Positions 17,942-27,560 of a stretch of DNA of 64,000 bases are shown here, in pieces. The stretch spans positions 806,001-870,000 of the forward strand of contig NZ_CAJGZH010000001.1 of assembly GCF_904846075.1 (NCBI RefSeq). Direction: 5' to 3'. Below the pieces are notes generated by a model. It did no database searches. It had not been told where the DNA came from and saw only the letters and a list, made by a program, of their open reading frames with translations. This stretch comes from Psychrobacter glacincola (GTDB taxonomy: Bacteria > Pseudomonadota > Gammaproteobacteria > Pseudomonadales > Moraxellaceae). Position 1 is the stretch's first letter. Each line of letters opens with the position of its first letter. Position numbers and translations under genes: made by a program.

Positions 17942-19399
17942 ATGAAATTTTTTAAATTGAGCGCATTAGCGTTAGCTAGCACGTTAGCGTTAGCAGGCTG
18001 TGGTGATGACAATAATAATAGCTCTTCTGGTAATGGTACTAATACGCCAGATGTGCCAGTTAAGCCGCCTGTCGATAATAGTTTGTCTGAAATCGAGCAA
18101 GCGAAAGAGATGATTCGTACCGCCAAGTTATTTGTCAGTGACAATAAAGCGGTTACAGATGCTTACGAAGATGTAAGTGATATCCTTACAGAAAAGCAAG
18201 ATACACGTCTGGGTTATACCTTCGATATCCCAAGTGATCTAAAATACTATATGGAAGAGAATGATGTATCACAGCTCACGGCAGCTAATATCTTAGCATT
18301 AGCCAATGATGCAAAATTTGAGGTCGCATTAGGCAATATCACTTTAACGCCCGAAAATGGTTTTGTCGCAACGCTAAGTACTGACGGTAAGTTTACGTTA
18401 ACTGGTAGCACCAAGGTTGATATTGAAGAATACGATTATGTGTATAACCCGCAAACAGGTTTGTATGGACCTGTTGTCGTTAATCAAGATAGTTTTAAGG
18501 TAGCATTTGATGATTTTGAAGATGCGCTAAGCTCAAACACCAGTACAGATAACTTTAACGGCAGCTTGGGTTTCAAGAGTATTAACATTGGCACTGGCAA
18601 TGATACCATTACCCTCAACTCAAGTACTAAAGGCGCAACAGTCAGTGGTCAATTCAGTGATAAAGTTGTGGTCAATGATGAGTTTGATATCAATGATGCA
18701 AATAGAGAAGGCATCACGCTAGAAAAGGCAGTCATCAAATTAAGCAGCCTGAAGTTGACGGCTAATGATAGCGTGATTGAAGCAAAAGATTTTGAATTTG
18801 CCGCACTGGATGTCAGCAGAAAGCTGGCAGATAACAGTCTGGTGGTTAGAACAATCCCTTATAAGTTTGCTATAACGGGCAAGATGACCAAGCAAAAACC
18901 GATGACTGATGTAGAGATTACACTGAACGCGACTGCCAATGACGCTGATATAAAGAAATTTATCATAATCGATGAAGTCGGTGATATCGAAGAGGCCGCC
19001 AATAAATACGTAGGTATGGAAATAGTATTGGCGATTAAAGGCAAGGTAACGAAAGAGAGTACAACGACGATTCCGCTTGATTTCCAAGCCAATCTTAAGC
19101 GTACTGCTCGTAATGTTATTGAGCTACAAGGTCTGACTGCTAGCGTAGAGGGTAAGAAGCTATTCGTAACCGGTAAGTCAAGCTTAGATAATAACTATGA
19201 TGTGGTTAGCACCCAGTTTACCGTTGAGCAAAATAAAGCGTCGATCAAGTTAAATGTCGATGCCAATGGTGATTTTATTAAAGATAAAATGGGCAAGCTT
19301 GGCGATATCATGGTTAACGGTAAAGACTACGGTGATTTAATGGATAATGATGGCAAAGTTACTGCCAAGTTTACTGATAATAGTTTAATTATTTTATAA
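17942..19399 (+). CDS. Lipoprotein of unknown function
   Basis: This 485-residue protein has a lipoprotein signal peptide with lipobox LALAGC (Cys about residue 20). A short Asp/Asn/Ser/Gly-rich tether (GDDNNNSSSGNG) with PDVPVKPPV follows, then a long domain rich in beta-strand-forming residues, Asp, Asn, Thr and Lys. There is no Asp at +2 as a clean inner-membrane retention signal (the sequence is C-G-D-D), so outer-membrane sorting is likely. No Cys follows the lipidated one. AAAGGA precedes the ATG. I do not recognise a family. The next gene, beyond a terminator, is a predicted outer-membrane barrel; a functional link is possible but unproven. Confidence 0.85.
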   Translation: MKFFKLSALALASTLALAGCGDDNNNSSSGNGTNTPDVPVKPPVDNSLSEIEQAKEMIRTAKLFVSDNKAVTDAYEDVSDILTEKQDTRLGYTFDIPSDLKYYMEENDVSQLTAANILALANDAKFEVALGNITLTPENGFVATLSTDGKFTLTGSTKVDIEEYDYVYNPQTGLYGPVVVNQDSFKVAFDDFEDALSSNTSTDNFNGSLGFKSINIGTGNDTITLNSSTKGATVSGQFSDKVVVNDEFDINDANREGITLEKAVIKLSSLKLTANDSVIEAKDFEFAALDVSRKLADNSLVVRTIPYKFAITGKMTKQKPMTDVEITLNATANDADIKKFIIIDEVGDIEEAANKYVGMEIVLAIKGKVTKESTTTIPLDFQANLKRTARNVIELQGLTASVEGKKLFVTGKSSLDNNYDVVSTQFTVEQNKASIKLNVDANGDFIKDKMGKLGDIMVNGKDYGDLMDNDGKVTAKFTDNSLIIL

Positions 19400-19460
19400 T
19401 CAAATCATGTGTCACATCGACTCTCAAACGTTGTTAGTAGCGATTGAGGTATAGCAACAA

Positions 19461-19490
19461 AAAAAAGAGACAGATTTCTGTCTCTTTTTT
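19461..19490. terminator. Intrinsic terminator after the lipoprotein gene
   Basis: A 14-bp perfect stem, AAAAAAGAGACAGA / TCTGTCTCTTTTTT, with a 2-nt spacer. T6 on the right and A6 on the left make it potentially bidirectional. Confidence 0.9.
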
Positions 19491-19517
19491 ATGCTCTCTA
19501 ATAAACGTGAGAAATTT

Positions 19518-20780
19518 ATGCCATATAACGTTTCAAGTCTCTATGGTTTTTTACCTAAAAGCTTAGCATCACATTTATACAGCCGTATCAAGTTAATCAC
19601 TACGCCAGCGATTGCCGCTATGATGATATCCAGCGCTGCGGTTGCTGATAGTGCAGATATACCAGCTGCTGATACGAATTTTTACTTCCATCCCCAAGCG
19701 ACAGGCTTGCTAGACAGTCAGACCAAACAATCAGACGCACAGATAGAGTGGAGTGTGATGGCAACGGCTCATAGCCCAACGCAGCCTATCTCAGCATTTC
19801 TAGACGATTGGAGTGCCCCTTTGGACTCGGGTGATCATGCTTATGCCCAAGGTCGAACATCGCTTGAGATTCGTCCTGCGGGCAGTGCGATTAGCTATGG
19901 GTTAGGTTGGCGTTATGATTATTTAATGACGTTTAGCAAAGAGACTGCCGAAGTTTATTGGCAGTATGAAAATAAACAGCCCTCAAGTACCAGTCAAACT
20001 TATCCGTTATTTTTGGAAGCCAAGCACAATGAAAGATTCGGTGCTAATATTGGTCTGACGCAGCAGCTCCTGCCTAACTGGCAATTGACGACTCGTGCCA
20101 ATCTCTGGCAAGGACTGCATGCATTAGAAGGTAAGATAGTTGGCGATTTTAGCACCAGAGTGTTGCCAAATAATGAGGCGACAGACATACGAGACAGTTT
20201 GGATAAAACCAACGCTTACATCGATTATTACTATGATGAACCCGCCTTAGGGGAAGAAAATTTAGACTGGAACCCCGCGAAACCTTCGGGATATGGTTAT
20301 TCGCTCGATTTGCAGCTCACAGGTCAGTTGTCTGATAGTACGCAGTTGTCTCTGAGTGGCTACGATATCCTTGGACGCATGCGCTGGAAAGACATGCCGA
20401 GCACTCGTTATGCATTGGATTATGACGTCAACGGCAGACCTCTCTACACGATTGAAGGGCAGCTTAGCACTGACGATGTCACACAGACATTGCCATGGAG
20501 AGTGGAAGGTAGCCTTCAGCATCAGCTAGACAGTCAATGGCAGCTCGGTCTACATGGTCAAGTGAATGACATTCAAGACTTATATCAATTATCCGCAGGC
20601 TACCAAACGTCCAATGATGCTTTCCCCATTACGGTGACGGGTTTGATAGAGCCGCAAACGCAAGCATTGGGTCTCGCTGTAGACAGTCGCTATGCTGGCA
20701 TCAAATTGCTGACTGACAGTCTCGATTCAGAAAAAGCCAAACGCAGTGAGATTAGCTTGTATGGACGCTATGCTTGGTAG
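19518..20780 (+). CDS. Predicted outer-membrane beta-barrel protein
   Basis: This protein of about 420 residues has a long signal-peptide-like N-terminus (hydrophobic AIAAMMISSAAVADS around residues 33-47). The mature part is dominated by amphipathic strand patterns with alternating hydrophobic and polar residues and many aromatics (YGLGWRYDYLMTFS, WQLTTRANLWQG, YGYSLDLQLTGQL, STQLSLSGYDILGRMRW). The C-terminus is ISLYGRYAW: a terminal aromatic preceded by alternating hydrophobics is the usual BAM recognition signal. I chose the ATG at 19518, with GTGAGAAA upstream, because the in-frame ATG at 19491 abuts the terminator of the preceding gene. No porin or receptor family is recognised, and no plug domain is seen. 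Confidence 0.75.
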   Translation: MPYNVSSLYGFLPKSLASHLYSRIKLITTPAIAAMMISSAAVADSADIPAADTNFYFHPQATGLLDSQTKQSDAQIEWSVMATAHSPTQPISAFLDDWSAPLDSGDHAYAQGRTSLEIRPAGSAISYGLGWRYDYLMTFSKETAEVYWQYENKQPSSTSQTYPLFLEAKHNERFGANIGLTQQLLPNWQLTTRANLWQGLHALEGKIVGDFSTRVLPNNEATDIRDSLDKTNAYIDYYYDEPALGEENLDWNPAKPSGYGYSLDLQLTGQLSDSTQLSLSGYDILGRMRWKDMPSTRYALDYDVNGRPLYTIEGQLSTDDVTQTLPWRVEGSLQHQLDSQWQLGLHGQVNDIQDLYQLSAGYQTSNDAFPITVTGLIEPQTQALGLAVDSRYAGIKLLTDSLDSEKAKRSEISLYGRYAW

Positions 20781-20848
20781 CTTCATTACATTGCATTAAT
20801 AAACCACATGGCTAAAGCGTCCATGGCCATGTATTACAGTGGATATTA

Positions 20849-21805
20849 CTAAAATTTATCATGCGTTCTGTCGCGCTGTTCAGGATAAATGACGATCGGA
20901 CTATTACCTTCGAAATATAGTCCCGTCGTAGGCAGTGCGTCGTTTGACCAAGCTACCTGTGGCTGTCGTCCATCATAGCAGTCGCGCCTAGTAAACCATT
21001 CGATATAATGGGCGGCTCGTAATGCTCTTATATCAATCGTCGCAAGACTAGTCATGTCATTGCTATCACACCATTTATGTATAGGAAAGCTTGGTACTAA
21101 CCAAGACGGATAAGTAAAATTGTGGGTATTGATTGGCAAAAAGAATCGCCCTTTTATCACGCCATAACGCTTATCAATTTTAACCTGACCATGGTTCTTA
21201 GTATCTATCCATACGGTGCGAAACTGCTTGGTTTGCATATGGGTCATTTTACGTTGTAGATTATCATTGGAGTTGATGCCAACCCAGTTCTCAGGGGCAA
21301 AAGGTGCTGATCCCATAAAAAACTTAATAGCCAGCTCCCAATGCTCGACCAGATTTTCTCCATGATTATATAAGATTAAATCCAGCTCACCAGTTGTCTG
21401 CTTACCGTTATATAACTGGACGTTACTGGCTAGGGTTTCATACGGATGTAGCTTGTGTGCAAATCCATCCTCTAACCAAAACGATAGCAATCCTTCAAAA
21501 TGAAATCCTAATCGATTAGGACTAGGACGCTTGAGTAAATAGCGAGTCAGCGCCTGATAAGCATTGGTGCTATCTAGCTCTTCCAAACGCTGCTGATACG
21601 CCTCAAACTGCTGTTGCCAAAAGTGCGCGCTATGTACCGATACGGTATGTGTATTCTGATGCGGCGCAAAGTCCAACCATTCCGTTAAGACGTTAGGGCA
21701 GGCAAGCACATACGCCAAATCACGCACATAAGGTCGCTGGTATGCTTCCCAAGGTGCGTCATCTATGAGGTAATTAGATGTGGGCTGATCGATAGACTCA
21801 GACAT
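20849..21805 (-). CDS. DUF1853 family protein
   Basis: This protein of about 318 residues matches DUF1853 by its conserved blocks: VRDLAYVLACPNVL, LGFHFEGLLSFWLE, TGELDLILYN, EHWELAIKFF and LQRKMTHMQTKQF, then GVIKGRFFLP. The GELD..ELAIK arrangement is reminiscent of a PD-(D/E)XK nuclease core, and I recall the family being placed near that fold, but the activity is unknown. I chose the ATG at 21805 because AAGGT lies 8 nt upstream; an in-frame ATG five codons earlier lacks a site. It converges on the barrel gene. Confidence 0.8.
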   Translation of the reverse strand: MSESIDQPTSNYLIDDAPWEAYQRPYVRDLAYVLACPNVLTEWLDFAPHQNTHTVSVHSAHFWQQQFEAYQQRLEELDSTNAYQALTRYLLKRPSPNRLGFHFEGLLSFWLEDGFAHKLHPYETLASNVQLYNGKQTTGELDLILYNHGENLVEHWELAIKFFMGSAPFAPENWVGINSNDNLQRKMTHMQTKQFRTVWIDTKNHGQVKIDKRYGVIKGRFFLPINTHNFTYPSWLVPSFPIHKWCDSNDMTSLATIDIRALRAAHYIEWFTRRDCYDGRQPQVAWSNDALPTTGLYFEGNSPIVIYPEQRDRTHDKF

Positions 21806-22208
21806 GGGTTGAACCTTCATAAAGTGGTGGCATTTACCCTAGCTGCTCACTTGCCAAAAGTCTATAGATGACAAGTATCCGCTAGGACGTTGCTCAGTTT
21901 TTAGACTTTAAAACATGATATTAATGTGATGGATATGAATGTTGATATCAGGCGACGATAGCAAGTAAGGTAATAGGATACTGAGTATCGTTTTAAGTAT
22001 CGGAAGTTGCCATTTAGGCTGATATTGAGATGGCTTTTGTGTTGGATTAGTTGAGATATAATTTTTCTGTTTCATGTATCTAGCTCCATAATTTACCGTA
22101 ACTTGATTGCTACGGTTTATGGTTGCTAGTTTAAGAGGTAAGGTTGTTCGATAGTTCTATATAGAAAATGGCAGAGTTCTATAGTTCTATATAGAAAATG
22201 GCAGAGTT
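21806..22208. other. Non-coding interval with tandem repeat at its right end
   Basis: No gene is visible across about 400 bases between the DUF1853 start and the 3' end of the next minus-strand gene. The right end (from 22151) is a 30-bp tandem repeat described separately. The rest is A+T-rich with no firm promoter or terminator that I can assign. Confidence 0.4.
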
Positions 22209-22217
22209 CTATAGAAC
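22151..22217. repeat. 30-bp tandem repeat with embedded palindromes
   Basis: Two perfect 30-bp copies (22151-22180 and 22181-22210) are followed by a partial third. Each full copy contains the 12-bp palindrome TTCTATATAGAA (22155-22166, 22185-22196). The partial copy forms a different 12-bp palindrome, GTTCTATAGAAC (22206-22217). The array overlaps the 3' end of the adjacent minus-strand gene and supplies its stop codon. There are no spacers, so it is not a CRISPR array. Confidence 0.85.
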
Positions 22218-23105
22218 TTCATCAGCCTTCTTTAACCATTTTGCAATAAAGTCCTTTTTAACAGACAGTCCTAATACCTCAGCTTTGGCTTGAATAAGCT
22301 TATTAAGTTCTCCATAAGGATCGGCTAGGTCTGCTTTGTCATATTCAGCCATTTTAATAAGCGTAGTCACTAAAGCTTGCATAGAACCTACACTTTTATG
22401 GTGTGTCGGCTCATCATCGGCATGTTGGTTTGGCGTGATTGACGCATTATCAAACTGTTTAACTATTTTGCTATGCGGTTCTTTATTTGCTATTGAGTTA
22501 ACAGAAGTTAGATGATAGGCAGAAGGTTCTAGGTTTAACACTTTGCTCAATTCGTTAATACTGATATAAACATTAGCCCTATCAATTATTAAAGTATCTT
22601 TTACATCTTCATGACCAAAATGGCCTTCGTAAACTGGTTTTTTATTAAATAGATCAGCGCCTTTGTTTAGTATAGTAACTTTACCATCAGTATCAATATC
22701 ATTAAGGTCTTCTTCTGTGTGACTACCTATGTATTCACAATAATCTAAATTAATAATATATCCGGCATTAGAATGTAGAATAAACCTATCATTTTCCAAG
22801 TTTCTAAATGGTGATTTTAGTTTCTCTTTAGGCATTCTATGATAGTAGAAATTATTAGAATGTTTGTTACGAAAGTAACCACCAAGACGCCACATATTTT
22901 GAATGTTTTCGTTTTCGCTGTAAAACTTGTTTTCAACAAACGCCTGCAAAACTCCATAACCTGAGAAATAAAAAACTGGCTCAATTTCTGCATTATCTAA
23001 AACTCTTTGCAAAAATTTCTCAGTTCCTAAAATCTCAAATATAGATCCTCTGATTTTTGACTCAGCTATTGTAATCATTTCATCTATTGACACATAATCT
23101 TTCAT
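22209..23105 (-). CDS. Unknown A+T-rich accessory protein beside tRNA-Pro
   Basis: I do not recognise this 298-residue protein. It has no signal peptide and no membrane helix. The N-terminal half is rich in aromatics, Asn and Glu (FYFSGYGVLQAF, MWRLGGYFRNK). A conserved-looking segment, VYISINELSKVLNL, could be a small helix-turn-helix-like unit. After a His/Asp/Asn-rich linker, the C-terminus is helical and charged (LIKMAEYDKADLADPYGELN to FIAKWLKKADEVL). Base composition is lower in G+C than the neighbours. The stop codon lies in a 30-bp tandem repeat, and the gene is next to tRNA-Pro, a common integration site. These signs favour an acquired gene; no integrase is present. Confidence 0.68.
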   Translation of the reverse strand: MKDYVSIDEMITIAESKIRGSIFEILGTEKFLQRVLDNAEIEPVFYFSGYGVLQAFVENKFYSENENIQNMWRLGGYFRNKHSNNFYYHRMPKEKLKSPFRNLENDRFILHSNAGYIINLDYCEYIGSHTEEDLNDIDTDGKVTILNKGADLFNKKPVYEGHFGHEDVKDTLIIDRANVYISINELSKVLNLEPSAYHLTSVNSIANKEPHSKIVKQFDNASITPNQHADDEPTHHKSVGSMQALVTTLIKMAEYDKADLADPYGELNKLIQAKAEVLGLSVKKDFIAKWLKKADEVL

Positions 23106-23264
23106 AATTCACACCTCTACACACCATTAAATAAAAGTAGATATAAGACAAGCCAGCCTAAAGCTATATGAACGAATGGCTTTCGATTGTTCATCATGCC
23201 TTGCAAGATTTTTATTATTGTTTGCTCAATGAAGTATCATACAATTACCAATCAAATTTAGCAC

Positions 23265-23302
23265 AAAAAAAAGCCAACCATTGAAAACAATGATTGGCTT
23301 TT
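23265..23302 (-). terminator. Intrinsic terminator of the tRNA-Pro transcript
   Basis: Read on the minus strand, a stem AAAAGCCAA / TTGGCTTTT (extended by CATTG / CAATG after one mismatch, tetraloop) is followed by T8. It lies directly downstream of tRNA-Pro. Confidence 0.85.
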
Positions 23303-23320
23303 CTCTATTACTACTATGTT

Positions 23321-23397
23321 TGGTCGGAACGGCAGGATTTGAACCTGCGACCACTACACCCCCAGTGTAGTGCGCTACCAGACTGCGCTACGCCCCG
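23321..23397 (-). tRNA. tRNA-Pro (anticodon GGG)
   Basis: Read on the minus strand, the 77-nt gene begins CGGGGCGTAGCGC and ends GTTCCGA-CCA, with the CCA encoded. The acceptor stem pairs CGGGGCG with CGTTCCG, including two G-U pairs. The D-arm has AGTCTGGTAG. The anticodon stem CTACA/TGTAG encloses the loop CTGGGGG, giving anticodon GGG. The T-arm contains GGTTCGAATCC. It decodes CCC/CCU and is charged by ProS, whose gene is also in this window. It lies downstream of gatB on the same strand. Confidence 0.96.
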
Positions 23398-23511
23398 AAT
23401 GACTGACTATTTTACGCAAAATTATGCATATTGCAAGAGCTATTTATTTTAGCCAAAATCTATAACCCTAATTTACATATCATAGTCAGCATAACCAATC
23501 AGCAATTATCC

Positions 23512-25038
23512 TTAACCGAGTAGCTCTTTTAGGATTTGGTTCACTTGCTGCGGGTTGGCACTACCACGACTGGCTTTCATCACTTGCCCAACCAGACCGT
23601 TAAAGGCTTTTTCTTTACCGCCGCGATATTCTTCGACCATCGCTTGGTTTTTTGCAATGACGTCTTCAACGATGGCTTTAATAGCGCCCGTATCGGTTTC
23701 TTGCTTAAGCCCTTTTTCTTCAATGATTTTGTCAGCGGCATCATCAGCATCGCCGCCTTCACGCTCATACAGGGCGCTAAAGACTTTCTTAGCCAGTTTG
23801 CCAGATAGAGTGTCATCTTTGATACGTTTTAGCATACCAGCCAATTGCTTGGCGCTGATAGGGGAGTCAGTAATTTCTTTATCATCTTTGTTTAGCGCAC
23901 CGAGTAGGTCACCCATCACCCAGTTGCCAGCCATTTTGGCATCTGCTTGCCCAACCTCTGCGACCACAGCTTCGAAATAATCGGCAATTTGACGGCTGCC
24001 AGTCAAGATACGAGCATCATATTCTGATAGACCAAGCGCTTCTTCAAAACGGGCACGACGAGCAACGGGTAGCTCCGGCATTGCTGCACGAATGCTATCG
24101 ACAGTATGCTGTTCGATACGCACAGGTAGCAAGTCAGGATCAGGGAAGTAACGATAATCGTTGGCATCTTCTTTGGTACGCATTACACGAGTTTCGTCGC
24201 GCTCTGGATCATAAAGCATCGTCGCCTGCAGTACTTTGCCACCATCTTCTAAGATATCAATTTGACGCTCGATTTCACGATTGATAGCGCGCTCGATAAA
24301 GCGGAATGAGTTTAAGTTTTTCAGCTCAGTTCGTGTACCAAGCTCAGCACCAGGCTTACGGATAGAGACGTTACAATCACAGCGGAATGAGCCTTCAGCC
24401 ATAATCGCGTCTGAGATACCTAACCATGTGACTAGCTGATGAATGGCTTTGATATAGGCAAGCGCTTCGTGAGCAGAGCGCATATCAGGTTCAGAGACAA
24501 TTTCGATCAAAGGCGTACCAGCACGGTTCAAATCCACACCAGTCATACCATCGACGGCATCGTGAACTGATTTACCCGCATCTTCTTCTAAATGCGCGCG
24601 GGTGATACCCATACGTTTTGGATATTCGTTCTTATCCCCTTCATTGACCACCACATCGATATAGCCTTCACCCACGATAGGGTTTGCCATCTGAGTGATT
24701 TGATAGCCTTTCGGTAAGTCAGGGTAGAAGTAGTTTTTACGGTCAAAGGTATTGAATAGACCCAATTCAGCGTTGACACCGATACCGAATTTTAAGGCAC
24801 GATCGACCACGCCAGCATTGAGAACTGGTAATACGCCCGGTAGACCCAAATCTACGATGCTAGCTTGGCTGTTTGGCTCATGGCCGAAGTCAGTCGGGGC
24901 GCTGGAGAATATTTTACTTTCTGTATTGAGCTGGCAGTGAATCTCAATGCCGATGACCACTTCATAACCATCGACGAAAAGCTCTTTACGCACGGCATGC
25001 TCGCGCACGGCATTGTTATCAGTAGTAGCTGTACTCAT
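23512..25038 (-). CDS. gatB: Asp/Glu-tRNA(Asn/Gln) amidotransferase subunit B
   Basis: GatB is the kinase and tRNA-binding subunit of GatCAB, which amidates Glu-tRNA(Gln) and/or Asp-tRNA(Asn) in the cytoplasm. The 508 residues have the cradle signature [13 protein letters not shown] near the start, [39 protein letters not shown] and [17 protein letters not shown]. The C-terminal YqeY-like tail ends [16 protein letters not shown]. The start codon overlaps the gatA stop by one base (TAATG), so the two are translationally coupled. It is last in the gatCAB order. Confidence 0.98.
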   Translation of the reverse strand: MSTATTDNNAVREHAVRKELFVDGYEVVIGIEIHCQLNTESKIFSSAPTDFGHEPNSQASIVDLGLPGVLPVLNAGVVDRALKFGIGVNAELGLFNTFDRKNYFYPDLPKGYQITQMANPIVGEGYIDVVVNEGDKNEYPKRMGITRAHLEEDAGKSVHDAVDGMTGVDLNRAGTPLIEIVSEPDMRSAHEALAYIKAIHQLVTWLGISDAIMAEGSFRCDCNVSIRKPGAELGTRTELKNLNSFRFIERAINREIERQIDILEDGGKVLQATMLYDPERDETRVMRTKEDANDYRYFPDPDLLPVRIEQHTVDSIRAAMPELPVARRARFEEALGLSEYDARILTGSRQIADYFEAVVAEVGQADAKMAGNWVMGDLLGALNKDDKEITDSPISAKQLAGMLKRIKDDTLSGKLAKKVFSALYEREGGDADDAADKIIEEKGLKQETDTGAIKAIVEDVIAKNQAMVEEYRGGKEKAFNGLVGQVMKASRGSANPQQVNQILKELLG

Positions 25039-26534
25039 TATACCGTCTCCTTTGCGATGGCAGAGTGTTGTAGATGATGGTCAGTATGCTGCTGGAATAA
25101 ATGAGCAGTCGTGAGCAATTGGCTCTCTTGCCAATGCTTACCGATTAATTGTAAGCCAATAGGCAAACCTTCTGAGGTTAGACCAACTGGCTGACTGAGT
25201 GCAGGTAGACCCGCTAAGTTGACAGCGATGGTATAAACGTCACCCAAGTACATGGTCGCAGGATCAAGGTTGTCAGTAAGCTTGTAAGCAGCGGTTGGTG
25301 CTGTTGGGCTAGCAATCACATCACAGCTAGCAAAGGCTTCATCGAAGTCTTTGACGATTAAGCGGCGAATTTTTTGGGCTTTGGCATAGTACGCATCAAA
25401 GTAACCTGCCGAAAGTGCATAAGTGCCGGTCAAGATACGGCGCTGTACTTCAGGACCAAAGCCTTCAGAGCGTGAACGCGTGTATAGATCTAGCAGATCG
25501 GTTGGATTCTCACAGCGATAGCCAAAGCGTACGCCATCGAAGCGTGACAGGTTTGATGAGGCTTCGGCAGGGGCTAGCATGTAGTAAGTGGCAAGGGTAA
25601 TCTCAGGGTCAGTGATATTCACCTCTACAATCGTCGCACCTAGCTCTTCATACTTGTTCAGAGCAGCACGTACGGCCGTTTCTACTTCAGCGTCTAGTCC
25701 AGCACTAAAGTATTCTTTGGCAACACCAATACGTAGACCGTTAAATGGCTTATCGCCAGCCGCAGCTTCTGCATCGCTGATATCTTGTACGTAGTCAGGC
25801 ATATCATACTTGATGGACGTTGCATCGCGTGGATCGTGACCAATCATTGGCTGTAGCAGATAGGCACAATCTTTAGCGTTGCGTCCCATGCTACCAGCTT
25901 GATCCAGACTTGAGGCATAGGCAATCATACCAAAGCGAGAGACGCGACCATAGGTAGGCTTGATACCCGTTAAGCCGCAGAATGAGGCAGGCTGACGAAT
26001 AGAGCCACCAGTATCACTACCTGTAGCAACTGGGACAAAACCTGCGGCAACGGCGGCAGCACTACCACCTGATGAACCACCAGGGACGCGCTCTAGGTTC
26101 CAAGGGTTCTGCACAGTGCCATAGTAAGAGCTGCTGTTGTCTGAGCCCATCGCAAACTCATCCATATTGAGCTTACCTAAACTAATCATGCCTGCTTTGT
26201 CAATATTAGAAACGATGGTAGCGTCATAAGGCGAGACAAAGTTATGCAGCATCTTAGAGCCACAAGTCGTCAGTACACCTTGGGTACAAAAGATGTCTTT
26301 GTGCGCCATTGGTACGCCAAGTAATGGACGCTGATCGCCCTGTGCGCGCATCTCGTCAGCTGCCTTTGCTTGCGCGCGTGCTGTCTCAGAAGTATGAGTG
26401 ATAAAGCTGTTAATCTTGCCATCTAACGCATTGATGCGCTTGATATAGTGTTCGGTTAATTCCGCGCTGCTAAATTGTTTGTCTTGCAAGCCCGTAATAA
26501 GCTGCTGGGTACTTAATAAATGAAGTTCTGACAT
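25038..26534 (-). CDS. gatA: Asp/Glu-tRNA(Asn/Gln) amidotransferase subunit A
   Basis: GatA is the amidase that releases ammonia from glutamine. The 498 residues carry the complete Ser-cisSer-Lys triad at K79 (VPMAHKD), S154 (PGGSSGGS) and S178 ([12 protein letters not shown]), the same numbering as well-studied GatA enzymes. It lies between gatC (68 bp upstream) and gatB (one-base overlap) on the minus strand. Confidence 0.98.
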   Translation of the reverse strand: MSELHLLSTQQLITGLQDKQFSSAELTEHYIKRINALDGKINSFITHTSETARAQAKAADEMRAQGDQRPLLGVPMAHKDIFCTQGVLTTCGSKMLHNFVSPYDATIVSNIDKAGMISLGKLNMDEFAMGSDNSSSYYGTVQNPWNLERVPGGSSGGSAAAVAAGFVPVATGSDTGGSIRQPASFCGLTGIKPTYGRVSRFGMIAYASSLDQAGSMGRNAKDCAYLLQPMIGHDPRDATSIKYDMPDYVQDISDAEAAAGDKPFNGLRIGVAKEYFSAGLDAEVETAVRAALNKYEELGATIVEVNITDPEITLATYYMLAPAEASSNLSRFDGVRFGYRCENPTDLLDLYTRSRSEGFGPEVQRRILTGTYALSAGYFDAYYAKAQKIRRLIVKDFDEAFASCDVIASPTAPTAAYKLTDNLDPATMYLGDVYTIAVNLAGLPALSQPVGLTSEGLPIGLQLIGKHWQESQLLTTAHLFQQHTDHHLQHSAIAKETV

Positions 26535-26602
26535 AAGGTGTCGTCCGTCAAAATGTGAATAGCATAAAGTAAAATAGAGTAGCGATTAAAGCAGCGCGCT
26601 GC

Positions 26603-26917
26603 TTATTCAATCACTTGTGGAACCAAATATAAGCCATCTTCAACAGCTGGGGCGACTGACTGATTGCGCGCGCGGTTGATATCGTGTTTGGCCACATCAG
26701 CCCGCAATTCTTGGCAAGCTTCATGAATGTTTGCTAAGGGTTTGATGCCTGTGGTATCCACGTTAGATAGCGTATTCATCAGTTTTAATACTTTACTAAT
26801 ATCGTCGGCATAGCTATCGGCTGTGCTTTCATCGACACCCAAACGTGCAAGGTTGGCAACTTCTAGGATTTCTTCACGGCTGACGTTGCTGTCAGACGTT
26901 GCTGGTTGCTGTGACAT
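26603..26917 (-). CDS. gatC: Asp/Glu-tRNA(Asn/Gln) amidotransferase subunit C
   Basis: GatC is the small subunit that wraps around GatA and GatB and stabilises the complex. The 104 residues show the family start SREEILEVANLARLGVDE and VLKLMNTLSNVDTTGIKPL, ending with LYLVPQVIE (the usual ..VP.V.). It is first in the gatCAB operon. The ATG is preceded by TGGAGAAAC on the minus strand. Confidence 0.95.
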   Translation of the reverse strand: MSQQPATSDSNVSREEILEVANLARLGVDESTADSYADDISKVLKLMNTLSNVDTTGIKPLANIHEACQELRADVAKHDINRARNQSVAPAVEDGLYLVPQVIE

Positions 26918-27560
26918 AGTTTCTCCAGTGAAGGACAGTTTTTGTTAGAGTAGAATGCGGCTAAAATAGACAAGCATTAGATATAGATAATTATTAACAC
27001 AAACTAAAACAAGGGGTTTATCTTAAGATGTATATATAGTGGCTTTATTATAAAGCATCTGGCTTAAGTTTACAGAGCATGACGCTTGATTGATGCACAA
27101 TATCAACCAAGATGGCGTGATTTGCAAAATTGACCATATAATTCACGATTGATTCTCAATTGCTTACCCATTACGTTCTGAAATACGTTACAGTATGCAC
27201 CTGTGCTGCTAAGCAAAATTATCATTTGCCTGTAGAGCCTTGTTAGTTATTGAATTAAATGATGTTTCATTAAGTCGAATGGTATTTACTGCTATTTTAA
27301 ACTTTGTAACAACTTTTAGCGTTTAAGACCGAAATCCTGACTTACTGATGCAAATATCTGTGTTTTTTTTGAGCCAAATCGGTATAATTTAGCTCAGTTT
27401 TTCCATTGCATCATTATTGCTTAGGTTTGACTTGTTGCGAGGTTCAAATTTCGCCATAAGTAATGTCTAACGACGACCTGCTCAACGCTGACGAGTAACG
27501 CCTCAGTCAATCTCAGTCAATCTCATTCGCCTCATTTGTAATACGCTGGAAATATTAGTC
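26918..27560. other. Divergent control region between gatC and mreB
   Basis: This is about 640 bases without a gene. It must contain the promoters of gatCAB (leftward) and mreB (rightward). A TATAAT at 27383-27388 is a candidate mreB -10, and a TATAAT on the minus strand (27047-27052) a candidate gat -10; I find no matching -35 of quality for either. A 10-bp direct repeat TCAGTCAATC occurs twice near 27503-27522. Confidence 0.4.

Noticed and set aside
20806..20832. ACATGGC / GCCATGT hairpin between the barrel gene and the DUF1853 gene
   Set aside because: It has no T-run on either strand, so a terminator call is not supported.
22151..22217. Possible CRISPR array
   Set aside because: The two 30-bp units are directly adjacent with no spacers, and no cas genes are near.
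23321..23397. tRNA-Pro as an attachment site for an integrated island
   Set aside because: No integrase and no second copy of the tRNA 3' end is visible in the adjacent 1.5 kb, so only a possible acquired gene is claimed.
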